A stretch of DNA of 64,000 nucleotides from positions 620,001 to 684,000 of the forward strand of contig VXAY01006792.1 in the NCBI GenBank assembly GCA_013399855.1, read 5' to 3'. This document shows positions 24,613-36,130 of this stretch, piece by piece (positions within the stretch are counted from its first letter, which is position 1; every line of letters starts with the position of its first letter). A program made the position numbers and the translations under genes. Below the pieces are notes generated by a model, which was given only the letters and a program-made list of their open reading frames with translations, had not been told where the DNA came from and did not search any database. The stretch is from Oxyruncus cristatus. Taxonomy: Eukaryota > Chordata > Aves > Passeriformes > Cotingidae.

Positions 24613-26739
24613 GTATAGACCTTTCCTAAGGTCTTCAAACGAAAGTCTATAAGCATCACTGCAAAGCATCTGTATCCATAAGGAAAACTTGATTGTACAG
24701 AAGGAAAATATATTAGTAGGGAGATAAATAAATGCTTTGCTTTCAGCAGTAGCCTCCTGAGTGCAGTTAAAAAGAAACACGTCAGAGCGTGGGGATGGTC
24801 ATTCAGCCAGAGAATTATGATTTCATCTCAGGATGCTTCTGGATACAAATAACATCCAAGGTCTCTTCATGAGGGAGCCTCTCACTTCCTCCTGTGGCAT
24901 TTGCAACATTGCACTCATTTATGTTCTCAACAACAATAATCAAATGACCAGTGTCTGTCTCTATCCATGCACAATGAAGACTTGTGCTCTCTTTGCTTAG
25001 CTAAGAAACTTCGTGAGCTTCTGCCAAGAAGTGAAAGATCATTTTGAATGGCTGGAACAAATTCAAACCATGTCCCAGAGAGCTGGAAGGCTCACAGGCT
25101 TGTCTACTGCCCAGCTGCTCCTCCCTTCCCTACATCTTCATTGTGTCTATTGGTCTATATCTCTGCTGGAGCTGAATTATCTGCCTGCACCACCTGGTAG
25201 CTGGACACGCTTCCAGCCTCATCCTTCGCCTGTCACCAGAGCTGAAATGGGAATAGCTTTTCATGGCATGTAGGAAGTGGGTTTTAGGAAATGGGCTGAG
25301 CATGAGCTGGGCTTCTACTCAGCCAGGGAGAAAAGGACTGCATCCCAGATTGGAACCTCAGAGGAACATCTCAGTGAGTCCTTATGTAAGCTGCTGTTAC
25401 TGACGTCTACTGCAGAGAGAGTGGGACCTTAGGCAGTGGTCTCCTGCTAAGATTCAAAGTACACATAAGGTACTCTTCATTTCAGAAGCTTCCAGGTTTA
25501 GTCCCTGATGAGGGTCAGCATGGACTTGCATATATAACAACACACATATGTATATACATATATAAAAACCCACCATGTTATAACATACATAACTACATTT
25601 CACATATATAGTGGAAAGCATAGTTTTCTTTCTCAACAAAGATAACTGCTTCAGTGGTGAGTTACAGTCCTACTAAGGCACCTTCTTTAAACAGAAAAAA
25701 CAGAGCTAACAAAAGAAAGCAGCAGCCACCAACATACAGATTTTCTTGGGCTATGCTAAGGGTTGGGTTGCAAGGAGAATAATAGGCACCATTGTTTCCA
25801 GTTCCCCACTACTCCTAACAAACCTCATCAAGCTACAAGCATGATCAGTGTCAGAATAAGGCACTGGAAGATATATGAAGGGCTGGAGAAGGAAAGGGAC
25901 AGCTGTTGGGATGAGTGGAGAACCATATCAGAAATACAGTAAGACACAGCTCCACAGAGCTAAAAGATGCACTTGTGTTATGCTGCCAAGCCCTCCTTGG
26001 CACAATGTCCCTGTATGTGATCCTCTTAGTCTATCGCTGGTTCTCTGCGATATGTGTCTATCTGGTTTCTCACGGCTGCCATAAACCCTTCTACTGCACT
26101 AATCTCATTTAACAGTTCCACTGACTTGAAAAGAACCCAAGTAAAATTGCTGTGCAATTTCTGCTGGCATTATTATGGCTGTATCACTTGTCAGCTTTCA
26201 TAAACAAGATAAATATAGTTAAACTTAAAGCATCAGATATGAAGAAATTTGGCACTTTACAGCAGCCTATCAGAAATAATTTTTGACGGGTACGTTATAA
26301 AGGAAGAAACAAGACGATGCCAGAGAGGATAATAACGTCAAATTTCTCTTTTTGCAAAATTCTTTTGCCCAAGAAGGCTGCAAGAACTCAGTATTCACTA
26401 CCCTACCCTTTCAGCACCATTAGCTCACTCTGCTGCCACACACAGCAGCCTGGACCTGGACTGACTCCCTAAAAGCAGTGAGTTTTGGTGTCAGTCTCAA
26501 TATCTTACACAGTTTCTCATCTCAGAGTGCAACACCAGGATCCAGCTGCCTGGAGGATAAAAGGCAGAAAGTCAGCAGGCATGCAAAGCTGGAAGGAGGG
26601 GGGGAAATGTTCCTGTTAGGGCACAGGGAAAACCCCTACTCACAATTGATTTCTAAGGTGCTTGCACAGCGAGAGGACATCCCACCTGAAGGGCCTGTGT
26701 GAAAGATCATCCCCCACTCTTCCCCACACAAGTGGTTGG
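24613..26739. other. Unique noncoding sequence with palindromic AT/GT DNA
   Basis: Two perfect palindromes sit within 40 bases: a 16-bp one at 25546-25561 (ATATGTAT and its complement) and a 12-bp one at 25574-25585 (ATGTTATAACAT). The rest shows no gene or recognised repeat. Confidence 0.6.
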
Positions 26740-27130
26740 TTTGTGCCTGCAGCTACTCTGTGCTCCAAAGAAGACAAGAATCTCCCCTCCAGCACCTGCA
26801 TGAAAAGACTAAGCCCAACAAACCTCCCCACGCCCAGGAAGTACCCACGCCCTCTGCTCCCTTAGCACCTCCCGGAGCAAGGTGTTGGAGAGGTGGGGTG
26901 GGGGAAGGTAAGCTCACAGCCCCACACCGTGCTGACCAGGGCGTGCCAGCGGCACAGTGCAAGAGGCACAGGGAATGACATGCTCAGGGGCAGTCCACGG
27001 TGTAAGTCTGGGTCCCCACCTTGCTCTCAAGCCCTGAGCCCTCTCAGACCACATGGAGATCAAACCAGGGACAGAAAACATGAGTCGGCTGTGCTGAGAC
27101 CTGAGCCCATGGCTCCAGGGAAAAGTAGGT
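26740..27130. other. GC-rich patch with C-runs and a donor-like site
   Basis: GC content rises clearly. On the plus strand CCC runs at 26826, 26833, 26844, 26850, 26859 and 26871 are separated by 3 to 9 bases, a relaxed G-quadruplex pattern on the minus strand. A 'gggggaaggtaagc' splice-donor-like site lies at about 26901-26914, but I see no convincing acceptor upstream. Open frames occur on both strands and are uninformative. Confidence 0.35.
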
Positions 27131-29159
27131 GCTTCCTAACATAAGGTCAGGACGCTTTCTGGAAGAGATTCAGAGATCACAGGAAAGCCTGTATTACCTC
27201 CTAGCCAAAAGGAAAAACCTGCCCTAAAAATAACTGAATTATAAAAGCCAGTGACAGAGGTCAGGCCATTGATGCTCAGAAGATAATGTGGCTGGTTTCT
27301 ACCATTGTCTGAGTGCTGTATAGTCAATATCAAACTCCAATAATGATACACAGTTCCTGTTGCTTGTGCAACTGTAAAATAGGATGGGACATATTTTGAA
27401 CATTAGCAGAGTTTGGGATCCTTATGATGTCTTTTACTTTTTTTTTTTTCAGAAGTACTGGACATCAAAGTCTTGACAGAGATACTTGAGGGGAGAGGTG
27501 TTGAGATTTGAGGGTGGCAGACAGATCACAATGGTATGATAGAATAAAGAGCTCTTTGTCTTGTGACATCTTGCTTTTGAGGAAATAAAATTCCCACCTC
27601 TCCACACTTGTACCTTTTCTCTTGCAGTAAAAGAGTATTTCTGGTGGAAGCTGATGGGAAAATATTTTCCTGTCTTAGATTGGGGTAAAACAGTTGATTA
27701 TGTTGCCTTCAAACATTTCAATTTCCAGAAAAGAAATAAAGATTCCCACTAGACCTGTGTCTAAACTGTGTGACAGATGAATTTGGGCCTCAGTTTGGAT
27801 TTATGATGAAGGTCACATCCAGTTGATCCAGGTGTAAATAGGCATATTCTCCTTAAAGATAGGAAGATACAGGCAGTCAAGGGTGATACCAGCTTTTTCT
27901 GTGCTGCAGGCTATGAAACCCATACACCTTTAACACTGCAGATCTTACCACATTAACTCAGGACAAGCTTTGGGCCAAGAAACATCTGTAGTCTCAAAAT
28001 GAGCCAGAACACATACAGTTCTGGCACCCCAAATTGTCTAATGCCCAGGAACAATGAGAGAAAGTAAGTAAGAGAGAAACTTGTTGAAATGGGCTTCACC
28101 ACTCTTGCTATCATCCTGGCTGTAGCAGGCTCCCTACTGACTTCCTACCAGATCTTCTGACTGTGGTTTTAACCGGTGACATATGTATGCAGAGAGAGTA
28201 TTTTCCCACTGATTAGTTACGGTAATTTCTGGAAAGAGCGATAAATAATCTAGAAAAAATACGTGCTAGTACATTTGTCTCTGAAGACAGCTATGACCTG
28301 TCAAATATCAGCCAGCCACTATTGATCAGAATATTAATTTTATAAGTTTATGTACTTTCTGAACATTTGCAGCCTTCTTTCAGCTGATTAGAAGTCACTA
28401 TTGATAGTAGACAATAATTCACCTCATTAAAAAATACAGTCCCGGGAACACTGCTGAGTAAACAGCCTGATTCTGTCCATGTTTATGTAGAGAGTTTTCC
28501 AGATCTTTAAGGACTATAAAAATGAAACAAACTCAGTGTGTGTCTTGGAAGGGTAAGAAAACTCTCTGTAATTCATCTTTGGCCATTATAATAAGTCATA
28601 CACCAAACACTTTGTCATTAAAGGAGAAAGGGAAGAACTGCTACAATTCTCCTTGGAGAACAACCTTCACTGTTTTCTCATACACCACTTCAGGTCTTAG
28701 CAATGATCTTATCAGCATGACTGCTGCTGTTGTTCAGAGTTGTCCTGAGGCCATGGCAAGCAAACTGGATTTAAACCAGTTCTGCTTTCCTCACCCTCTG
28801 ACCTCCCATGTGGATCACAGCTGGGCTGGACCTGAGCTGGCTGGTGGGACAGCTTCAGCTGCTGTTGAAGTTGTAGCAATATCCATGACAAACCAATTGT
28901 GTATGTGTGTGAGAGCATGAGAATTGGGGAATCTTGCATCAAAAATATTTAAAAGTGCCATTCCACTTTAATCCTGAGTTGCAAACATAAGCCATGTCCA
29001 TCTTTGTTTCTCCTTTCTGGCATAGGAGCCCTGGTAGTTGTTTTGTCCATGGTTTTAGAGCAGCTCCTGAGCTGCATAGGATCCTGCTCCTTCTGGTTTT
29101 TACCACCTGAAGCAAATGGACATGAACCCACAACATCCTTAGCTGCATTCCAATCCAAC
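27131..29159. other. Unique noncoding sequence, no gene seen
   Basis: There is a T-tract of about 13 bases near 27438-27450. The 132-codon plus-strand frame at 28522-28920 has no domain or flanking splice sites. No repeat family was recognised. Confidence 0.5.
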
Positions 29160-29560
29160 CAAAACGCGAGCACTAATCATACGGTTACAAAGTCCTTCGG
29201 CTGCCTCAGATGGAAAGATTTATGTCCTCAAAGACTTGGCCAGCCCGTTATTGCTCATTCATTGTGTTTGCCTACAAGTTACGACTGCTCTTTCCATTAA
29301 TTTTTAATGCGGTTCTAGCTTTGCCTCGCTAAGCTCGGGGGAAATTGCAAAGGCATTGGCTGTTACTATGAACCTGTGATCTCTCGGCAAAAGTGGTGTG
29401 GGCAGGCAGAGTCTCCCCCCATTGCGTGATCGTTCACAGCACCATACTCCGGCCTTTGTGCAAGAACCACATTTTTCTTCCAAGCAAATGTACAGTTTAC
29501 TCGTGCTTCAGTCAGATGCTTGAGCTGGAGAGAGGAGTAACATTTCCCAGACGAGGCATG
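29160..29560. promoter_or_regulatory. CpG-dense element, candidate conserved noncoding element
   Basis: Fifteen CpGs lie at 29165, 29167, 29182, 29198, 29246, 29282, 29310, 29327, 29336, 29385, 29425, 29431, 29450, 29502 and 29552, far denser than the flanks. Base composition is otherwise only moderate in GC, so this is not a classical CpG island. The middle contains 'attaatttttaatgcggtt' and TTGGC-type motifs typical of developmental enhancers. Open frames here (29004-29300 plus, 29366-29587 minus) are short and without domains. The likely explanation is purifying selection or germline hypomethylation at a regulatory element, but this is inference. Confidence 0.4.
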
Positions 29561-30206
29561 TGAATTCAGGGAACATGCCTGAATCATCGTGGGTCTACAT
29601 GTGGTTTATTGCTATTCATAAAGCTCATCACTATTCTTACCTAGTGTTCCTCCTCTGTTTCACTTTTTTCCTGAGTGCTCATCACCTCACTATCAGCGAT
29701 CCAGGTCCTGAGGGGAACTTTAATATTTCTAGTCCTTAGATTTTAACCCAAATCAGATTATATTACTATAATATTGAATTTAGTGACTTAAGATCTTTTC
29801 CTTTCCAGTTGTTACTATTTACGTAACATGTCCCAGATTGTCTCTTCATTCTATCTTTCCAAACACCTAGACCTCCTTTGCAGGTGTATCCAAACTGGGA
29901 AGCCTGATGCCAAGTATCAGCAAAACACCTGCATAGTGACCACCATCAAAACACAGATGGAATTTTCGTAAATAAGCATGAGGTGGTTTGCCTACTGCCA
30001 TCAGTATGGTGTGTTGGAATGGCATGTAGATGCCCCTGCCCTGGAGCCCAAGTTATTCACCCAAAATGCAGGAGATTCCTGCATGCCTCTCTGAACCACC
30101 AAGAATGGACCCGAGGTGCTCAACAATGCTTAGGAACAGGCAAAAACAGAGAGAAGCTATTGCAAATCTGCATAGTCTGGGTTAAATTTCCTTCTTTCCC
30201 AAACAA
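29561..30206. other. Unique noncoding sequence, no gene seen
   Basis: Spacer between the CpG-dense patch and dispersed-repeat copy B. The 192-codon plus-strand frame at 29983-30561 starts here but runs through the dispersed repeat in antisense and has no domain. Confidence 0.45.
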
Positions 30207-30353
30207 CTGCTTTAGGCCCAGCAGCTGCAGCATTTCTGGTAAAGTACAAACCACATCAGAGGGGAGCAGCAGACACCCAGTTTTAGCCAAGGAGGTGGTG
30301 CCCTGGCATCCATTCATTCCCCAGCACGCAGACCCAGTATCCGTCCTTTCCCG
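30207..30353 (-). repeat. Unnamed dispersed repeat, copy B (inverted)
   Basis: The reverse complement of this segment matches copy A at 18651-18803, with the same identical blocks in the same order. The two copies are 11.4 kb apart in opposite orientation. Similarity may extend weakly further right, where GC-rich sequence continues to about 30640, but I could not confirm it by eye. The family is not recognised. Confidence 0.75.
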
Positions 30354-30355
30354 CT

Positions 30356-30377
30356 GGGGCCACTGTTTGGTGGCCCC
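30356..30377. repeat. Perfect 8-bp GC-rich inverted repeat
   Basis: GGGGCCAC at 30356-30363 is followed by the 6-base loop TGTTTG and the exact complement GTGGCCCC at 30370-30377. It abuts the end of dispersed-repeat copy B and could belong to that element, although copy A does not preserve it. Confidence 0.8.
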
Positions 30378-30689
30378 CTCATACCAAATGCCAAACAGGC
30401 AATTCCTCTGGCCATGCCATGAGCAAGCTGAACAGCAGAGCCCTTTGCTGAGGCACCAAGGTCTCCTCCCAATCAATATTGCATGGGGGACCACAACTTG
30501 CTTCTGCTGCAGTGGATGTTGCCCCATGGCATCCATAACTGCAGGCTGCAAGGCACAGTGAGATTCCCCACGACCCTCCCAGATACTGAGGGCTGTGTCC
30601 TGCCCAAGTGCATGTCTGAATCTGAGGAAACCCCAAAGCAGACCCTGTCTGGAGCTGAAGTCCCCCTGCTAAGCCTCTGTTCCCATGTG

Positions 30690-30780
30690 AAGGAGCTGCG
30701 TAGCGGGTGACTCAGGCACTCGAGGGATCCCCGGCACGGGTGAGTCAGTGCAGGGAGAGGAGCAGCTGCAGCTGGTGGAG
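30690..30780. promoter_or_regulatory. AP-1/MARE and E-box cluster
   Basis: TGACTCA at 30708-30714 and TGAGTCA at 30741-30747 are both consensus AP-1 sites; the first continues as TGACTCAGGCA, close to a MARE/NF-E2 site. They are followed by two abutting CAGCTG E-boxes at 30763-30768 and 30769-30774. Five CpGs fall between about 30698 and 30738. Such density within 70 bases suggests an enhancer-like module. No transcript is visible nearby. Confidence 0.35.
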
Positions 30781-33205
30781 GAGAAAGCCTGGGTGCTTTA
30801 AATCTAATAAATCATACACAGTGGCTGGGGAACTGGAAGCTCCACAAGCCAGGGAGTGAAAAATTATCCTGAATTCCTTGTTCCTTCTCCATCACCTGCC
30901 AGTGCTGTGCCACGCACAAGGCAACAGGCACCATACCCCTGCTTTATTCCCTTGTGGTCACAGCCTTTGAGGCCAGGAAAAGCTGTTACAGTCACCTGGC
31001 CTGACACCCTGCCTCACAGAGCAAATATTTTCTGCATAGAGCCTTAACCTGTATTTCATGCAGCACCATCCCTTGCATGATCCACGGGGTCCACAGCCAT
31101 CGCCCCGGGTATTGTAGGGATTCAAAGTTCAGTTGGAACTAACAGGCTTCAGTATTTCCCTTATTACTTTCTGTTTGCAGTCTCTCACCACGGGCAGCAA
31201 ACTGGTTGATTAATAACTGCAACAATTTACTTTCACCAGACAGCAGGGAAAAAAAAAAGTCAGATTAGGTTTGTGGTTGGTAATCTGGAGGTCATGGAAA
31301 AAATTGATGTACCCAATAAAAATGAAAACACTGTTCCCTTGTTATCAGACAAGTTATTAAGAGTTTTATGCATCAAAGAGTATGCACTGTGACATAAACT
31401 AGAAAACTAGGGGAATTTAAGTAGCTTGTCTCTGTCCATGTAGTGGTGGTGAAACATGTCTTCCATTCTTTATTAACCTTTAGAAATATCTTGTCAGGAA
31501 ACTTCCAGTGGAATAGTTTTCAGAGATAGAAAGACTTTTTAGGGGTCAAAATTCTTTCCTCGTGACACCTGTGTACTTTCTGGAGGAAAAAAAAAAATCA
31601 CCTTCGTGTAAAAAATTGGGCCATTGGAGATGTAGGTTATAGCTAAGGCTAATATTTTCAGACCTGGTTGTCCAAAACTAGATTTCTAGAAGGAAAAGTT
31701 ACAAACAACCTAAATCAAAGGCCTAACAATTTATCTCAAGTCTATGTATTTGTTTATTAGAGGGAGCCTGTGTATTAAATCTGGATGAGAAGGCATAAGC
31801 CAAGGGAAAGTCCCGAAGGGCAGCAAATCAGAAGGACTGTCTATGAACAAGTTGCACACTTGTTAATAGTGGTTGCACACCATCCATCCAAGAGCAGTCA
31901 CATGGGTGAATGGTGGGAAGAAGGCAGAGCTTGTCATGCTTGCAGCTGCTGAAGAGACACACTGATGTGATCACACAGACTTAATAATGTTGCTGTCCAA
32001 AGAACCTAAAACTTTTTAGTGTTTCTGCAAACCATTCCTCGATATATTCTGGCCTGCGTCTGTGGCATCATTATACTTCCTCCATGGGAAATTACTGTGG
32101 AACAAATTAAATCTGAAGCAATAATTTTGCCTCTGGGTTGGCTATATCTTGGGCATTAATCCTCTAAAAGTGTCATGAATATACTAATTGTCAATGCATT
32201 GCTCGTGAAAAATAAAGGCCACTATATAATGATATGGGTTTTTTCCATCTTTTATATTATAACATTGTGATAACACCTTCAGGAGAGGATGTTCCCTGAG
32301 TAACAGACAGAGGTTAATAGCTTTGACTTTGCCTCTGGCCATACAAGCTCCTCCCAGCTAGACACCAGTTCCCAAAAAATATGGGAATTGTCTCAAGTAT
32401 TATTGGTTTGACTCTACTTTTGATTTCATGCCAGCCACTAGGAATGGTGCCTCCTGTATTACAAAGAAATCTCGTGAGTAATAGCTTTACACGCTCCCAC
32501 TTTATTTGGTACTTAAGTCTTGTCCCAGAGGTCAGAAAGTGGATTTATGTATTTCATAATAAATATGGCTGTAAGGGCCATAGAAGAAAGGTGGAAACCC
32601 AAAGCTGCTACAGCATGAGAAGGTACTCCCAGAGGCTGAAACAGGGGCTGGAGACTACAAATGCAGCAAGGAGCACAAACTCCTCGTGCTGTTTCCCGGC
32701 CCCTTCTGGAGCTGCTTGCACAGAGCTGGCTTGTCTGCACAGCACAAGGCAGTGCTGCTGAGCCACACAAGGTGTGGGCTTGCCTGTTCCTGGCGGAGGA
32801 GGGATTAGGCAGGGAGAAGGGCTCAGCTGCTTGCAGTTGTTCTGCAAGCTCACTTGAGGTGAATTGTTTAGACATCTTCCTCAACTGACTCCAATTTACA
32901 GTCTAATGCAAAATCTGGTCAGGCTAAGGCAGAGTAAATTCCAGGATAGTGGTGTGTTTGAGAGTCAGATATGCTGATCTAAGGACACAAACGCATAGGA
33001 GTCACTGTTCAGGCCATGCCTTTGAGTGTGAGAGTGAAGAGGGTGAAGGACATGGTGCTTAGATACAGCACTGAAGGAAGGTGCATTTATTTTTACTGAT
33101 ATGTCGTTATTTCCTAACCCGTAGCTTTTGTTGTTGTTGACGATGATTATGTATCAGATGGATTTTTTATCCTCGTTCAGATTCCCATTTTAAACACCAT
33201 TATAT

Positions 33206-33210
<5 letters not shown>
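30781..33210. other. Unique noncoding sequence, no gene seen
   Basis: A GC-richer patch lies at about 32640-32870 with open frames on both strands (126 codons plus, 123 codons minus), an overlap pattern typical of chance. The remainder is AT-rich without recognised repeats. Confidence 0.5.

Positions 33211-33235
<25 letters not shown>
33211..33235. repeat. T25 homopolymer
   Basis: An uninterrupted run of 25 T. On the minus strand it reads as an A-tract within the putative intron downstream of the candidate exon at 33303-33487; it is not at the end of a recognisable retrocopy. Confidence 0.95.
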
Positions 33236-33236
<1 letters not shown>

Positions 33237-33302
33237 ATCCATCCTTTCCCAGAGACGGTATTTAGCATTTTGTAAAAACAAGTGGGGTTTACAGGTTCTT
33301 AC

Positions 33303-33487
33303 CTCGCTGGGTAACGCTGATGCACGTCTGCGTCAGGAATTGAACAGCCTGTGTAATGATGGTCAGAACAAGGTGACCTGTAAATGATGTACACTTTGTA
33401 ACTAAATGTGTCATCAAAACATAATGGAGCACTTTGCACCTCTTTCTGTGTCCTCTGATCACCGCCCTCAGAGCCATTTTGTCAGCT
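33303..33487 (-). other. Candidate internal exon, minus strand
   Basis: Read on the minus strand, a pyrimidine-rich tract ending 'ggtcatcag' gives a good acceptor just above 33487. The exon ends CCAGCGAG at 33303, followed by a near-consensus donor GTAAGAAC. One of three frames stays open through all 185 bases, starting after one base (residues begin ADKMALRAVIRG and end ISVTQRG). Several CpGs survive near the donor end (33304, 33315, 33325, 33331), unusual for this region. The peptide is not recognised, so it could equally be an exon of a noncoding transcript or an untranslated exon. No partner exon could be assigned. Confidence 0.3.
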
Positions 33488-35957
33488 CTGATGACCAGAA
33501 GGGAAGGGATGCGTGTGTGTTATAGTGAAATGATCCAGGAAGAAAATGCCTGATGGAATGAATGAAAGACTGCTTTGTTGGGTGAATTAAGAACAGTTAT
33601 CTTGGCATTGTAGTAGAAGCGTTTGCTGGATGCAAAGTCCATGCTGACTGAACTTCGGATTTTTAAGTTCAGTAAGTGCTGAGTCTGGACTTCCTGAATA
33701 TTAAGTTTAAAAAAAAAAACACCACAAAACCACCTCTCAGCAAGAACTGGGAATAGCAGAAATGTCAATATATTACAGCAATGAAACCAAACCTTAACAT
33801 GGATTTTAGGGTGCAGGATCACTCTGAACAAAGCTTAGTAGTTTTATTCATAGGCCCTGATACATATCTTGGGTACTGTAAGGGTGAAAAATATACAGCT
33901 TGTTTTAATCATACTATATTTATATACAGGTACATATTTGTCACTTTGCTTTGAGGAGTAGGTTGGCTAGAGAAAAAATATCTTGACAAAAGCTTCCAGG
34001 GATACTTACTAAACATCTAATTTCCCTCTGTTTCCAGCACAGAAACACATGCATGGTTCCAGCATAAGCCAGTTAATGCATATTGTTATCACTTGTGCTA
34101 CAGCAGTAACCAAAGCTCTCAGTCACGATCAAAGACTTGTTCAAGATCGTGTAAAAACCTGCTAGAAGACAGGATCCTCTGCCAGCTCCCCCTGAGCGGT
34201 TTTCTTCTGTTTTCGCTCTTTCCAACAGAGTTTCTCCAGCTTTAAGGTTAGAAACTAATCATAATACTTCCGAGTAGATGACAAATGGCTCCAAGAGAAG
34301 AGAGGACGTTGGGGTGGGAAGGACAAGGGCAGAGGGAGAGGAGTCCCTAACAACCCACACTACTAACCTGCATCTGTCCTGCTTTAGCTGGAAGAGTTGT
34401 AGCAGCCAATTAACCTCTACAGTGTGGGTGTTTCATTAACTGCTGGAAATGGGAACGATGACATCACTGCCAAAGATGGACCCAGACGCTGCCATGAGGG
34501 GCTGTGCAGGAAGGGCAGCTCCAGACATGGAGAAAACAGCTGCAGGGTCTTCTGGTCTTAAAGAGAAGGTGGGAGGCAGGGCAAAAAGCACCTACATTAA
34601 ATGATTCTGTTAAAAGTAACTGCCAAATAGTGTTTTACCAACTCAGAGTATCAGCTTTGTCATGAGTTTTTCTCACCAGAAAGGTAGAGGTGCAGGCATC
34701 AGGAGAAAGTTAGACAATTTTCTTACTGGGGATGCATATGCATAGCCCATATTTTATTATTTTACCTCTATCTATATATGTATAGCTGATATATGAGCAG
34801 GTGGGAAGGTTCAGCTTAGAGGAAGGGAACTTAAATAGTGGTTCCTTACTCACTCATACCTTTCTAGAGTAGCTGGAGCAGCTACCAAGACCCTGAAACA
34901 AATAGACCTTTTGGACCTGAAGTCTCAGAGAGGTCTGCTTCAAGCCCAGACTTAGACACAACCTCCTGGTTTAACCCACCCACCCCAGCCAAAAATTAAC
35001 TGGTGTGTGTTGACTCCATGTCAAAGACACTGCCCTTATTTCTGCTGAGCCATGAGGTTGTTTGCACATTGCTCCATCAGAAAGTCCCCTGGAACCAATG
35101 AAGCTTTTCACACCCGGTGAAGTTGGCCCATCATGATGCTCTAAAACAAACGCAAGATTTCTAAAGAACGTCAGTGACAGTTAGACATAAAAATTTCTGG
35201 AATCTTCTGGCTACACTTCTATCAGTGCTAACCACAGCCCACCACTGCTTTTTCTTACGGCTCTACCATGAGTCAGCACCAACTCTCCCTCCATCCGATC
35301 TCCTCTCTTTGACTGTGGTCTAAGCAGAGTTCACATACACCATACAGGAAAACATCACTCTTCTCACTCTGAAAATAACTAGATACATTTTTGTGGTTCC
35401 CAAATAACACAAGATAGTCATCGCCTTCCCTTCTGACCCCAAAGATTTCTAAATGCATTTGAATTCAATGAATGCACTGCATTCCTATGCAAGTCCATAA
35501 GAGCAAAGTACTTTATCCAGTATGAATCCAGTGGCTAGTAAAATATGAGGGTACTGCCTGATAGCAACACTACCATGTAGAGATACAGAGCAGGGAGTAT
35601 TTCTTCCCTGAATCACTTTACTTCTGTGACATTTTCTTACTGATATGTAACCATTTACTTAGCTTTTGCACGGTAGAAATGTCCCTTTTGGTATAATTAC
35701 ATGAAATGACATGTCTATATCTCTTGACATATTTACAACATTTAATAACCTTATTATTAATTTGTTTTGAAACATTGTTTCCAGCTGTCTTTAGAGTGAT
35801 TACCTCTAATGACAAGAGTGGTTTTAATTCATGAATATTTGCCATTTCAACTTGTAGAAATTCCATGGAAAGGTTGTGTTGAATAGATTCATGATATTAA
35901 TCTGCTGCAAGTGCAAGGCTAATTTTTCTCTCTTTTTTTTTTTTTTTCCCATTGCAG
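33488..35957. other. Unique noncoding sequence with one hairpin
   Basis: A perfect 9-bp inverted repeat lies at 33647-33673: ACTGAACTT, a 9-base loop, AAGTTCAGT. A near-miss G-quadruplex motif with an 8-base loop is present at about 34311-34336. No gene or transposon was recognised. The end of this interval (about 35919-35957) is the strong acceptor described with the next entry. Confidence 0.55.
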
Positions 35958-36130
35958 CCTTTAGAAGGTTTAGTTCTGTAATAGGATCTGGTCATTCCCA
36001 TAAGAGACTTCAACAGTCCATTGGTCCACTTCTGGGTGGCATTAGAGCACTGCTCCCTCCTACATTTTTTGTTTGTTACCTGTCCCCTTCTGATAACTCT
36101 CAAAAGGGGCAAACTCTGTACATATCATAG
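35958..36130 (+). other. Candidate 3' exon with strong splice acceptor
   Basis: A near-ideal acceptor precedes 35958: a branch-like 'ggctaat' at about 35918, then about 29 pyrimidines almost uninterrupted, then 'attgcag'. A frame continues from the acceptor for 57 codons to TAG at 36128-36130 (residues begin AFRRFSSVIGSG). The peptide is not recognised. The tract is also explained by a chance T-rich repeat, which is common, so splice-site strength alone is weak evidence. No upstream partner exon was identified. Confidence 0.18.

Noticed and set aside
27373..27400. 'ctgtaaaataggatggg' as a MIR fragment
   Set aside because: Only one MIR-like phrase is present and the expected preceding core phrases are absent.
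30340..30380. CTCF-like 'ccac...ggtggc' sequence
   Set aside because: It is explained by the 8-bp inverted repeat and lacks the full CTCF core.
29983..30561. 192-codon plus-strand open frame
   Set aside because: It overlaps a 143-codon minus-strand frame and the dispersed repeat copy B; openness on both strands points to GC-rich, stop-poor sequence.
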